This document shows, in pieces, positions 49,068 to 59,602 of a DNA stretch of 64,000 bases. Location: the NCBI GenBank assembly GCA_036785325.1, contig JAXIVH010000038.1, forward strand, positions 2,283,501-2,347,500, read 5' to 3'. The translations under genes were made by a program, and so were the position numbers. How positions within the stretch are numbered: the stretch's first letter is position 1; each line of letters begins with the position of its first letter. Source of the DNA: Urophycis tenuis. Taxonomy: Eukaryota; Chordata; Actinopteri; Gadiformes; Phycidae. The notes beneath the pieces are model-generated. The model was not told the origin of the DNA, made no database searches, and was given only the letters and a program-made list of their open reading frames with translations.

Positions 49068-49702
49068 ATGGCGCATCTTGCACTTTTGGAAAATTTAGAG
49101 AACCGTGCACTCCGCAGGGAGCGCGTTTTCAAAGAGCTTGTGGATTTGCTCAGTCAGAGCACAGAGTGGCTTCTCAGTAGGTACAGATTCCCCAAAAATA
49201 TACTTGTGGATTTATGCCGAGATTTATAACATATTATATTGGAGCGAGAGACCAAACGAACCAAAGCCATCCCAGTGCACATCCAGCTCCTGTCCACGCT
49301 GGGATTTTTGGCCACCGGGACATTTCAACGTGAGATTGGAGACATATGCGGCATTTCACAGCCGACACTGAGTAGGATCATGCCAGTAGTGTTGGATGCA
49401 ATCATTTCTCTAGCCCCACTTTACATTCAGTTCCCGTAAATTCCACGCCATCCCTGGATTCGCAAATATAATTGGAGCCATAGATTGCACACACATCACA
49501 ATAACATCACAATAAAGCACCATCACACAATGAATTCAGTTACGTTAACAGGAAAGGACTTCATTTACAATCTGTAATGCCAATATGTCTCTTCTAAACG
49601 TTGTTGCCCGGTGGCCTGAAGGAACGCATGATTCGTTCATCCTGCAGAACAGCTCTGTGGGTGAGCAGCTCCAAGCAGGAGCTATTGAGGATGGCTGGCA
49701 TT
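49068..49702 (+). pseudogene. Harbinger (HARBI1-like) transposase pseudogene
   Basis: The reading starts MAHLALLENLENRALRRER and continues to a stop at 49227-49229. It resumes in the same frame with LERETKRTKAIPVHIQ, FLATGTFQREIG and GISQPTLSRI, the helix-turn-helix-like part typical of HARBI1 proteins. After another stop at 49437 a +1 shift gives FANIIGAIDCTHI, with the first catalytic Asp at 49483-49485. Further on come VNRKGLH and VVARWPEGTHDSFIL of the DDE domain. The last part of the catalytic domain is absent. At least two stops and frameshifts make it inactive. Confidence 0.9.
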
Positions 49703-49963
49703 GAAGTATTATTAAAGGGATTGCCACTACCATATATGGTCAATTGAAGGCGTTTCTGAAAGCAAATGACTCTAACCGTGCACGAGCATGGTAGTTGAGA
49801 ACAGGTGGGATTCATCATCACGGAGTACTTACTGGTGTGCATACGACCGATGTCCGCACGTTTGATGAATACAGATTTTTTTGTACTTACACACATCCTA
49901 AATTTCATGCGTACGAACGAAATTAGAACCTTTTCTACGCACGGTTGATAAATGAGGCCCCAG

Positions 49964-50085
49964 GGATGGTAAAGTCAAGGTGAGACGTCTGTTCGGATCG
50001 AACTCACCCCTGCCGGATCGGGCTTGTATAGTGTACCTCCCTCTACTCCCTCACATTCATGAGGGAAGCGTGGAGAGAAGAGAGA
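49964..50085 (-). repeat. Inverted fragment of macrosatellite block B
   Basis: On the minus strand it matches the right end of block B (TCATGAATGTGAGGGAGTAG, then CCCGATCCGGCAGGGGTGAG, then CTCACCTTGAC), the segment immediately before block C. Together with 48601-48702 it shows that a single inverted, diverged unit fragment lay here before the Harbinger insertion. Confidence 0.85.
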
Positions 50086-50618
50086 AGAAAGACAATTGAA
50101 GGTTAAGGGTTAATTGAATTGTGTATCCAGGTATTATGTGATCTGGACTGGAGTATTTGGGTAGAATGTTTTTGTAATCGTCTTTACTAGAGTTTTATGG
50201 GTAAAATCAGACTAAGTATGTTCTTGCTGTAGCCTTGAGTAAAACCAATTGTTTTTGATTATAGCGTTGAACAGGGTCCCATGTTGCATCATTTTCAACC
50301 CTTTTTCTCTAGAAATGCTTTTATTTTTATTATTAATAATAACAATAGCAACAACAACCACGACAATAGTAATATGAACCAAAGGAAGTTTGTAAAATAC
50401 ATGTGTTTTAATGATCAAACTGGCCACAAATTAATATATTATATAGAATATTATATACAAGGATTCATGACAATATATAGAAAACGAACCTTTTATTATA
50501 GAAAACAGGTAGGATTGTTGAACAATATATACAAAAACACGAGAGGAGCTGATTAAAAAAGGAATCATGAACCTATAACGTACCTAGGGTACATTAGTGA
50601 TTAGGGTTTTTTTAGTGT
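50086..50618. other. Unassigned AT-rich region
   Basis: I see no named repeat and no convincing gene. Short open frames around 50212-50556 are low-complexity (ATT/AAC-rich) and look spurious. Confidence 0.5.
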
Positions 50619-50777
50619 TTTTTTTTATTATTATTATATTTATTGCCATTTCTGTTTTTAATTGTATAATTTCCAACTGTTTTTAATCCCTTCTCTGCTC
50701 TGTAGCACTTTGAGATTGCTCAAATGTAAAGTGCAATACAAATAAAATACATTATTATTATTATTATTATTATTATA
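50619..50777 (+). mobile_element. LINE 3' end with TTA microsatellite tail
   Basis: GCACTTTGAGATTGCTCAAATG followed by AAAGTGCAATACAAATAAAA and a TTA run resembles the 3' end shared by many fish L2/CR1-type LINEs and their SINE partners. The element is severely 5' truncated, or only its tail is recognisable. Confidence 0.6.
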
Positions 50778-51143
50778 ATCAGACAGACAGACAGACATAC
50801 TTTAAGGATCCCTGAGGGGAAATTGCATTTGTTACAATACTCAAGGAAAAAGAAAGAAGAGACAGACACTCTACGTATAGTAGTGTTAGAATATATAGAG
50901 TATATAAATAGAATATATTAGAATATATAATCATATCAGTAATAAAAAAAGAATAGTGAGAATGCCACAAATATAAATACAAATGGATTAGTTCTGTTAT
51001 ACTCAGCATGCCCAAGTGGCATGCCGAGTACAACAGAACCATATACCCGGACTCTATAAAGTAATTATGATCATTAATAATACAGAAGAACAATAAGGAA
51101 GAAAGAAGACAATAGAGAACATTTGAACTTTATATAATTAAAT
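50778..51143. other. Unassigned repeat fragment containing a strong hairpin
   Basis: It begins with a CAGA run and TTTAAGGATCCCTGAGGGG, a word common at ends of fish retroposons. The rest is AT-rich with ATATATTAGAATATAT words. A 49-bp inverted repeat lies at 50991-51039. Confidence 0.5.
50991..51039 (-). repeat. 22-bp-stem inverted repeat (hairpin)
   Basis: The arms starting GTTCTGTT and ending AACAGAAC pair over 22 positions around a 5-base loop (CAAGT). The two mismatches are A-C on the plus strand but G-U on the minus strand, so a minus-strand RNA would form an uninterrupted 22-bp stem. Confidence 0.85.
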
Positions 51144-51153
51144 GTAACTGATT
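51144..51153 (+). repeat. 5' target-site duplication of L1 copy 2
   Basis: GTAACTGATT is repeated exactly at 55162-55171 after the A tail. Confidence 0.85.
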
Positions 51154-54100
51154 TTATTTTTTGTTTCATTTGGGATTACTGGAATGTTGGGAAAATTCAA
51201 GGTAACTTATCCATATGTCTGTTGATCTTAAGATAAAAATTACATCCTGGAACTGCAGAGGGTTACAAAAAACAAAAAAAGGTCAAACAAGTTATGAACA
51301 GGATTAAAACATTACAGTCTAAAATAGTATTCCTTCAAGAAACTCATTTAACACATGAAGATGAACTTAAAGTGAGAAGGAGGTGGAAGGGTAAAATTCT
51401 GTCAGCCCCCTTTACCTCTCAGGCAAGGGGGGTTATGACTTTGATCCATGACTCAATTCCACTACAAATTGATAAAATTATCAAAGATAAGGCTGGGCGA
51501 TACTTGATTATTCAAGGGAAAATTCTTAGGGAACAATTAATTCTAATAAATATTTATGCTCCAAATAGACGATCCCAAATTTTTCCAAAGCTTGTTTCTT
51601 ACAAATGCCTCTTTGTCGGATGCCTGTATAATGGCAGGTGATTTTAATTGCACCATAGACCCACGGAAGGATAAAAGTACAGGAGTGGACCAGTCACATT
51701 TGAGAAGCAGATGTGTAATTCATCACTTCATGAAAGAAATGAGTCTAATGGATGTTTGGAGGGAAGATAATCCCAATGGGAAAACATATTCATGTTAGTC
51801 CGGTACACATCAGTCGTACTCTCGCATAGATTTCTTTTTAGTCTCAACAATACTAAAATGTAAAATAAAGGAAACTTCATATGATGCCATACTCTTGTCA
51901 GATCATGCTCCAAACTCTCTGGTATATTACGATTCCAAATTGACTAGTGATATTCCCAAATGGAGATTCAAAACAAAATGGTTGGCAGATACTGGCTTTG
52001 TCACCTTCTTAGATGAACAGATTAAATACTATTTTGAAACAAATACAACAGAAACATCAGGAAGTATCAGGTGGGAGGCGTTTAAGCCCTTTATTAGAGG
52101 ACAAATAATTAACATTACTAGCTTTAAAACCAAAGAAACCTACAAGAAAACAAAGTAATTAGAAACAGATATAAAGAAATTAGAAGACGAATATTACCAA
52201 TCAGGCTCGCAAGAGGTTCACCAAAAACTACTCCTGTTAAAAACGCAATACAATGAATTATCTTCAACAAGGGCTTTATCAAGCTTATTACGACTCAAAC
52301 AGACGTTCTACGATCAAGGAGAAAAGCCTGGCAGAGTCAAACAACTTCAGAATGAAAGGCTTATAACCTCGCTACAAAATGATAATAGTGAAAATATTGT
52401 CGACCCAATTGAAATAAATGATAACTTCAAACAATTTTACGAAAAACTTTATAGTTCAGAAATAAATCCCAACGCATCTGAAATGAATAATTTCCTCGAT
52501 AATATCCACATTCCCAGAATTTCAGAAGCAGTTAAAGTAGAGCTAGAGAAAGATATAACCTTAGTAGAGCTATCTATGGCCATTGACAGTATCAATGGAG
52601 GAAAAACCCCTGGGCCTGATGGGATACCCATTGAAGTTTATAAAATGTTTAAGCATAAACTGATGCCAGCAATATTAGAAATGTTTAAGGAATCGTTTCA
52701 TAATGGAATTCTTCCAACATCTTTAAGAGGAGCACTAATTACTTTGCTACCTAAACCAGGCAAGCCAAATAATAAATGTGGGAACTTTAGGCCAATTAGT
52801 CTTCTAAATGTGGATTTAAAAATTTTGAGTAAAATAATAGCCAGAAGACTGGAGAAAATAATTTCAACTATTATTGACAAAGATCAAAACGGATTTGTAC
52901 AGGGTAGGCAAGGCTTCCATAATGTTAGGAGAATTCTAAATATACTATTTGAGGAAAAAGGAGCAACAGATACAGCACTACTGTCCCTAGATGCTGAAAA
53001 AGCGTTTGACAGAGTAGAATGGCTGTATTTATTTGAAATCCTCACACGTCTCGGCTTTGGAGAAAACTTTAATAAATGGATAAAACTACTTTATACAGAA
53101 CCATATGCTGAAATCATGACTAACCGTAATATATCCAAAACCATTAAGATACAAAGAGGGTGTAGGCAGGTTGATCCCTTATCTCCCTTGCTGTTCATTA
53201 TGGCTATGGAACCACTGGCAATTGCAGTAAGAACACACAAAAACATAACAGGTATAGCAATTGGACAACAAGAACATTGTCTAGCTTTATTTGCGGACGA
53301 TGTAATAATATTTCTTAAAAAGATGGAAAAATCCATTCCTGAATTATTAGAACTCCTTGATGTATTTGGAAAAATTTCAGGCTATAAATTAAACAAATCA
53401 AAATCGTCAATAATGTTTTTGAATCAATCAGAAAGTCAAAGTCCTCCTATTGCAGCCACTCAGTTTAAAGTCGTGGATTGCTTTACATATCTAGGCATTC
53501 AAGTTGTCCCACACCTTAAAAATATTGTAGCCAGTAACTATGAACCATTAATGCAAGAAATTTCAAAGTTACTGGAAAGGTGGACACCCATACCAATGTC
53601 ATTAATAGGGAAAATAAACGTCCTTAAAATGAATATAATGCCCAAACTGTTGTATCTGTTTCAAAATCTTCCACTTCCTCCTCCAAGTAACCTGTTCAAT
53701 CAACTTAAAAGACTGTTTGTTAGATTTTTGTGGAATAGAACAATGTTGTTTTACTTCACGGAAAGAGATGCTCCTCCCTGGAAAGAAATGGAGGGACTCC
53801 AGCTAAATCTGCCCCTACCAATATATCTGTACTCAGCAAGCACAAAAACCCTTAAAACGTGTACAAAAAACCCTATTGTTAAAAATATTATTGAAGTTTG
53901 GCATCAAGTTAGAAAATACCTAAAAGAAGCACCTTCTCTGTCTGTCTTTAGCCCAATTTGGAGAAATGACTCCTTCCCTTCAGGTAAATCAGACGGGGGA
54001 TTCAAATCTTGGGCTACTAATGGACTTGGGAAGATAGGAGACCTTTACAACTCTCAAAAAGTGTTAATGACATTTGGGGAAATGGTTGATAAATTTAACA

Positions 54101-55161
54101 TACCCCGTAATCATTTTTTTAAATACCTACAATTGAGAAATTTCATTAGAAGACAACAAAACCAAACATTAAACATCCCTGAAATGTCAAGTATAGAAAA
54201 AATAATGAACATGGATTGTTTAGGGAGAGGTTTAATCTCCAAAATTTACAAATGTCTAGTAGACGGAAGTACAGAAACGTCTGCAAATCGGCTCGGGGCA
54301 TGGAGAGAGGATCTTCAGGAGGTAATATCAATAGAGAAGTGGGAAGAGGCATGCTCTAAAGCACAATCAAGAACTACTAGCTCTCGCCTAAAATTACTAC
54401 AATACAACTGGTTGATGCGAACGTACATCACTCCAGAAAAACTTAACAGATTTAACAACGCCATACCTGATATTTGCTTTAAATGTGACAAAGAAAAAGG
54501 TACATTTTTCCATTGTATTTGGCAATGTACAGAAATACAAAAAATCTGGCAAGAAATAAAACAATGTATTCAAGATATTTTGCAAAGTCAAATACCTCTA
54601 ACCCCACAGTTATTTATTTTAGGTCTATACCCGAACAATTGGAAGATTAAAAAACATCAAAGAATGTTCATAGACTTAAGTGTGTTAATGGCAAAGAGAG
54701 TAATAGCCCTCTCATGGAAAAACGTGAGAAGTCCAAGTGTAAGCAGGTGGTTATCTGAACTATCTACAACTCTCCCTTTAGAGAAAATCACATATACAAT
54801 AAAACACCAACTACATAATTTCCACCAGATCTGGGACCCCTTCATTTGCTATATATCACGAAGAGATTTGTCACATATCATGGAAGAATCTGGGGACATG
54901 TAATATGTGGCCTTTTGCCGAACTTAAGATTGAGATGAGACATATTTGTTTGTTTGCTAGTTTTCTTTTTTTATGTTGTATTTTTTTTAAATCATATACA
55001 GTGAACTTGAATGAACCAACTCATGGACTTGATTCCCAACCTATTTGGAACAAATTGTTAAGGAGGGGGGTGAGGGGTTTAACATGTTTGTTCAAGACAT
55101 GTAGTTGTATTGTAATGTAACTTGTGAAAACAATAAAAAGAATGTTGGTAAAAAAAAAAAA
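51154..55161 (+). mobile_element. L1/Tx1-type LINE, copy 2, 5' truncated, with target-site duplication
   Basis: The element has about 60 bp before ORF2, one long ORF2 with a few lesions, a roughly 250-bp 3' UTR with AATAAA at about 55132, and a terminal A tail of about 12. A perfect 10-bp target-site duplication flanks it. ORF1 is missing, so this is a normal 5'-truncated target-primed insertion. The low number of lesions makes it the youngest LINE in the window. Confidence 0.95.
51215..54903 (+). pseudogene. L1 copy 2 ORF2: AP-endonuclease, reverse transcriptase, C-terminal zinc knuckle
   Basis: ORF2 nicks target DNA and reverse-transcribes the element RNA. It starts MSVDLKIKITSWNCRGLQK. 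The frame shifts in an A-rich tract near 51280 and again between 51556 and 51641, with stops at 51796-51798 and 52156-52158. From 52159 to 54903 the frame is open. Endonuclease motifs LQETHL, AGDFNC, SRIDFF and SDHAP are present. From Met 52483 (806 residues) the RT motifs are PGPDGIPIEVYK, RPISLLNVDLKI, DAEKAFDRVEW (near residue 175) and the catalytic FADD at residues 270-273. A CX2CX8HX4C knuckle is at Cys665-Cys682. Residue 230 in GCRQVDPLSP is Val where Gly is nearly invariant. The lesions and this change argue against activity. Confidence 0.95.
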
Positions 55162-55171
55162 GTAACTGATT
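55162..55171 (+). repeat. 3' target-site duplication of L1 copy 2
   Basis: Exact copy of GTAACTGATT from 51144-51153. Confidence 0.85.
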
Positions 55172-55187
55172 GAACTAATTGAACCGG

Positions 55188-55431
55188 CTATGTATTTAAG
55201 TCCTGGCAGGGTTTCCGCTGGTGCTGGTGGTTCCATTGTTGTTCCACTTTCCTTCTCTGGTAAGTTGTCCAGTGTGGGTCATGTTCCAGACCCATAAGGG
55301 TTAGGTTCTCAAGTCCATGTTTTTTGAAGTGTCGTACGAGGTATGTGTTGTTCTTAAGTCCTTTTTTGATGTTATATACATGTTGAGAGAGGTGTGCAGC
55401 TAATGTGTTGCGCGTCTCTCCCACATACTGC
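55188..55431 (-). pseudogene. PLE 1 GIY-YIG endonuclease, C-terminal part
   Basis: The reading begins at the MQYVGETRNTL motif, the YIG-like half of the GIY-YIG signature, and ends CQDLNT-stop at 55188. The domain makes the nick that primes PLE insertion. The upstream half (CQKC-type residues) lies beyond the L1 insertion, at about 59187-59200. Removing the L1 and one target-site copy puts the two halves in the same frame, so the insertion was into an endonuclease exon-like coding stretch. An in-frame stop remains near 59200. Confidence 0.9.
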
Positions 55432-55442
55432 ATAGGGCATTT
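55432..55442 (+). repeat. Target-site duplication (left) of L1 copy 3
   Basis: ATAGGGCATTT is repeated exactly at 59176-59186. Confidence 0.9.
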
Positions 55443-55948
55443 ATTAATTTTTATTTTTTTATCTCTTTTTATTAACCAAGAACAACAAGATTACATTGTG
55501 AAATGAAAAGCAATGTTTTTTTCTTTCTTTCTTTTTTTTTTTTTTTTTTTTACAAAATATAAACCCCCTGCCCATCCTCCCTCCCCAACTGAACCCCTAT
55601 GCGTCTCCAAATGTCATCAGACCAATTATACATTAGTGAGTCAATAGTACACCTATAACCATTACATACCATAATAGAAGAAAAAAAAAAAAACACATGC
55701 AGTCATACATCTACAGACATTATAGTACAAACTGTAATACAAAAAAAAAGAAGAAGAGTATTTGCAGACCTCTTAAGGCCAATAACATCAGTGTCCTAGT
55801 GCATTGCATGTCATTAGGGAACATCAGGAAGGGTCTTAAGTTTTTCAAAATATGTGATTACAGGGTTCCAGATACCATAGAAACGGTCATAGGACCCTCT
55901 AAGTGCATACTTTATCTTTTCCAATTTAAGATACATCATAAGATCAGT

Positions 55949-58690
55949 CTACCATCCAGACACTTTTGGTGGTTTTGAGGATTTCCAATGTAAAATAATT
56001 TGCCGCCTAGCAATCAAAGTTGAAAAAGCTAATATATCTTTGTACCTGGAAAGACCTATCTGGTCACCCAGTACTGTTCCAAAAATTGAGGTATACACAT
56101 TGGGCTCATATTCTATTTCCATAATTTCTGATAACGTTTCGTATACGCCTAACCAAAAGTTATCCAAACATGGGCATGACCAGAACATATGGGTCAAAGT
56201 TGCTGGAGCGCTATGACACCTGCTACAAGTTTCATCCATGCCTGCGTATATTTTCGCTAATTTAGCTTTAGAAAAGTGCATCCTATGTAAAACTTTAAAC
56301 TGAATTAAGCTTAACCGAGCACAGGACGTAGTCCCTACGCACAGCCTCATCCCATATACCATCTGGTATTGCCTCTCCCAGTTCATCATCCCACTGTGCT
56401 CTAATTTTATCCAGATTATTATCACCCTGGGAAGTAATAATGTTATAAATTCTGGAGATGAGTCCCTTTAAATTAGAAGACACATCCAAGATATCCTCCA
56501 AAGCAGATGGATCTGGTTCATTTGGAAAATCTGTCGTGTTACTACGAATAAATTGGCAAATTTGAAAATATCTAAAATGACTTGAGCGGGAGAGATTAAA
56601 TTTTTCACATAGGTCACTGAAACTTGCAAATATACCTTCCTTATAAAGATCTTTAAACCTGACAATGCCTTGCCTGTTCCATACTAAGAAAGTTGCATCT
56701 AATCTAGCTGGAATAAATGAATGATTATTGCATATTGGGGCTTGAATGGAGAAATTAGTTAAACCCATATGTTTTCTAAATTGTTGCCAAATACGCAAGG
56801 TGTTAATGACCGTTGGATTTGAAGTATGTGTTGAAATAGCCAGAGGGATTTTAGTAGCTGGGAGTGATGTTGCAAGACAAGAGTTGTTTTCAGATTCACA
56901 CCAATCCATATCTGATGACTGACACCAATAAAGTATCTTCTGGCAGTTTGCCGCCCAATAGTAAAATTGTAAATTTGGTAAGCCCAGGCCTCCAATGGTA
57001 CGATGCCTTTGCATGAATCTCTTTTGAATTCTAGGAGCTTTGCTGCCCAAAAAAATGGGAAGACATTGAAAAAGATAAAGAAATCTAGGGAGGACATTCA
57101 TTTTAATACAGTTAACCCTACCAACGAAAGATAAATTAATGGCATTCCATCTCTGGAAGTCAGCCTTTACTCTACTTACTAGTGGAGTGAAGTTTTTGTG
57201 GTATAATTCAGGGAAGGTTTTAGTTAAATTAATACCTAAGTATTTAAACCCATCTCTGGACATACAAAATGGTAAGTCTGAGTCCTGAAGAGATCGGGCC
57301 AAGGCATTTATAGGAAAACACTCACTTTTAGTTAAATTCAATTTGTACCCAGAAAATACACAAAATGTTTGCAATATGTTCAGCACACGGGGAATACAAT
57401 GTAAAGGATCTGATACATACAACAATAAGTCAGTCCCCATCTCTGAATTCCACATATTTCCTGCTTTAACTTAAGCATAATAGAAAGAGGTTCAATAACC
57501 AAAGCAAACAACAATGGACTTATTGGCGATCCCTGACGTGTCCCCCTTGTCAAGGAAAAGAAATCTGAACAATTCCTATTGGTGACTACTGAAGCCTTTG
57601 GGCTGAAATACAAAAGCTCAATCCATGACCTAAAACTAGGGCCAAAACCAAACTCAAGCACTCAAACAAAAAACTCCACTCCACCCTGTCAAATGCTTTT
57701 TCGGCGTCTAAAGAAATGACAACTTCAGCCTCCCTACTGGATGCAGGTGAGTATAGCACATTTAAAAGGCGACGCACATTAGAAAAAGAGTGACGCCCAG
57801 TCATGAAACCCGTTTGATCTGGGGAGATCACCTCTGGCATAACTTTCCAAACGGCGTGCAAGAACTTTTGCCAATATCTTAATATCGCAATTGATGAGAG
57901 AGATAGGGCGATAAGACCCACATTCCTTTCCATCCTTGCCTGGTTTTAACAGTAAAGTTATAGAGGCTTCAGTCAAAGTCCTGGGCAAAGTACCATTTTT
58001 GAGAAGTCAAACATCCTGAGTAAAAGTGGAATTAGTTGCTCAGAAAATGTCTTGAAAAATTCAATAGGGTAACCATCAGGACCTGGTGTCTTTCCACTTT
58101 GCATAGACCTAATTGAATCCGCAATTTCAGTGTGTATTAAATCCCGTTCTAATTCTGCTCTACTGACTGCATTAATTCTGGGCATCTTTAAATTGTTGAA
58201 AAAATTATCATAACTGTATTGTCTTTAGGAGCCTCAGATGAATATAGCTTTACATAAAACGCTTGAAATGTGTCATTAATTTCTACAGGATCAACTGTAA
58301 CTTCCCCATTATCTTTCATAATGCATGAGATATGTTGCTGAGATGATCTGCTTTTTAACTGGTGAGCTAAAAGCCGACCCGCTTTTTCCCCATGTTCATA
58401 CATAATACCCCGTGATTTTAACAACATCCTTTCAGTTTTTTCCGATGCCAATAACTCATATTTAGCCTGAAGTTCCACTCTTTCGTTGTACAGTTCTGGG
58501 CATGGAGAAGCTGAATATTGGCTATCTATGAGCTGTATAGCTTTGATCAATCTTTCTTGCTCCAAACCTCTGCTTTTATTTAGCATGGATTTATATGAGA
58601 TAATATTTCCCCTAATGACCACTTTAAGTGTCTACCACAAAACAGAAGGAGACATTTCATCATCATTTCGTTTGGCAAAATCCCTTATCT
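55949..58690 (-). pseudogene. L1 copy 3 ORF2 (linker, reverse transcriptase, C-terminal domain)
   Basis: Read on the minus strand in several frames: KRNDDEMSPSVLW and KSRGIMYEHGEKAGRLLAHQ of the linker, GKTPGPDGYPIEFFK, SYRPISLINCDIKILAKVLA, DQTGFMTGRHSF, LDAEKAFDRVEW and GTRQGSPISPLLF. The catalytic segment reads EMGTDLLLYVSDP where a YADD-LLL form is expected, so the two-Asp motif is damaged. The C-terminus keeps the knuckle CSRCHSAPATLTHMFWSC and WKSSKPPKVSGW. Frameshifts occur near 57990, 57600, 57450 and 56300. Confidence 0.9.
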
Positions 58691-58699
58691 TCCCTTATC

Positions 58700-59074
58700 C
58701 TAATTCAGGCGTTCAAAGTTCTCACCCGCTATAGCCTCCGTTGATGCTAGTCTTGCTTGGAACAAGTTGACTGTATCCCGTACAGCATCCACAGATGTCT
58801 GAATAGGTTTTAGTGACTCTTGAATTAACATAGCGATGTCTTCCTTTAGAACCGACCTCTGCTTATCCAGTTCAGTCACGAGTTGAGGCATGGATACAAT
58901 ATTTTCCTCATAAGCCTTGTCCTCTGTCGCCATCGCTGAAAGTTTGTTAGCCAGAGTAGCACTAGCTTTCTGTGTCCATGTTTGTTGCGAAGATTTATGT
59001 ATGTTACTCGTCATATCAACAGTAACATTCAGCTCAGTTAAAGTTATTTCGTAAAGGTATGGTTCCACAAACAC
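58700..59074 (-). pseudogene. L1 copy 3 ORF1, N-terminal fragment
   Basis: The open stretch reads to ENFERLN. The likely start is an internal Met in MTSNIHKSS. It is rich in Lys, Glu, Leu and Val in a heptad-like pattern (LVTELDKQRSVLKEDIAMLI), as expected of the ORF1 coiled coil. RRM and C-terminal domains are missing through the internal deletion. Confidence 0.65.
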
Positions 59075-59175
59075 AAATTTAAAACCAGGTCGATGTTATA
59101 ACAAAGTAATTTCGCAAGTTCGTTGCGAGCTCTGTAGTGCGCGTCTCACCCCCTCAACGCCATACCGGAAGTTAG

Positions 59176-59186
59176 ATAGGGCATTT
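59176..59186 (+). repeat. Target-site duplication (right) of L1 copy 3
   Basis: Exact ATAGGGCATTT, and the point where PLE 1 coding sequence resumes. Confidence 0.9.
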
Positions 59187-59590
59187 CTGGCATTGGATGA
59201 GTTAGACCCCGTTGGAGTAGGTTAGGTGGATGTTCCTGGGGATCGGGTAGGTCATCCCTGAAGTGCGATTCTTAGCTGTTTTGGGGCTTTCCAGTAGTCT
59301 CCTTTGGGTCATTGGCGGCGTTAATTTGGCCCTGACCAGGAGATCCTTCAGGTTGGGGCTTTTTTTGTAGGCCGAAATTATTTTGAAGTTGTTTACCATT
59401 GAGGTGTTTGCCAGTTTTTCCTGGAAGTTTATTTTAAGTATTTGGTTGATTTGTTTTGAATGATTTGTATAGACTGATATCAGGGGGATGATTTAATGTG
59501 TGTCTGGTGTTGTGTGGGATCCATAAACCTCCTTGTGTATTTGTCGTAGGAAGGATCTGCTGTATTCCCTTCTGCGTAAGGTGTGAAAGA
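59187..59590 (-). pseudogene. PLE 1 linker between reverse transcriptase and GIY-YIG
   Basis: Recognisable motifs are LFHTLRRREYSRSFLRQIH, IIPLISVYT, FKIISAYKKSPNLKDLLVRA and NGV-stop-LIQCQKC leading to the L1 insertion. The same IIPLIS and ISAYRKN-LVRA motifs occur in PLE 2, which supports the assignment. A stop replaces a residue in the last motif, and other frame breaks occur near 59590 and 59490. Confidence 0.85.
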
Positions 59591-59602
59591 GAGTCTTAAC
59601 CG

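Larger units (their letters stand above)
48706..49960 (+). mobile_element. PIF/Harbinger DNA transposon, 1255 bp, defective
   Basis: The terminal inverted repeats are about 24 bp, beginning GGGCCTCATTTATCAACCGT at 48706, with the reverse complement ending at 49960 and one mismatch in the repeat. The 3-bp sequence CAG flanks both ends (48703-48705 and 49961-49963), matching the 3-bp target-site duplication of this superfamily. The interior contains a decayed HARBI1-like transposase. The second Harbinger gene (Myb-like) is not visible. The length is far below that of an autonomous element, so it is an internally deleted copy. Confidence 0.9.
55443..59175 (-). mobile_element. L1/Tx1-type LINE, copy 3, nested in PLE 1, internally deleted
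   Basis: A minus-strand element with an 11-bp target-site duplication. From 5' to 3' it has a roughly 100-bp leader, the N-terminal part of ORF1 (58700-59074), a deletion junction at about 58690, ORF2 from the endonuclease-RT linker to the C-terminus (58690-55949), and a 3' UTR with a long A tract (T run at 55530-55552) and an A-rich terminus. Missing are the ORF1 RNA-binding domains and the whole endonuclease. Because both ends are present, the loss is internal and not a 5' truncation. It belongs to a different lineage from copies 1 and 2 (GTRQGSPISPLLF rather than a GCRQ-type RT motif). Confidence 0.92.

Noticed and set aside
54905..55120. Short frame after L1 copy 2 ORF2
   Set aside because: It lies in the element's 3' UTR and has no similarity that I recognise.
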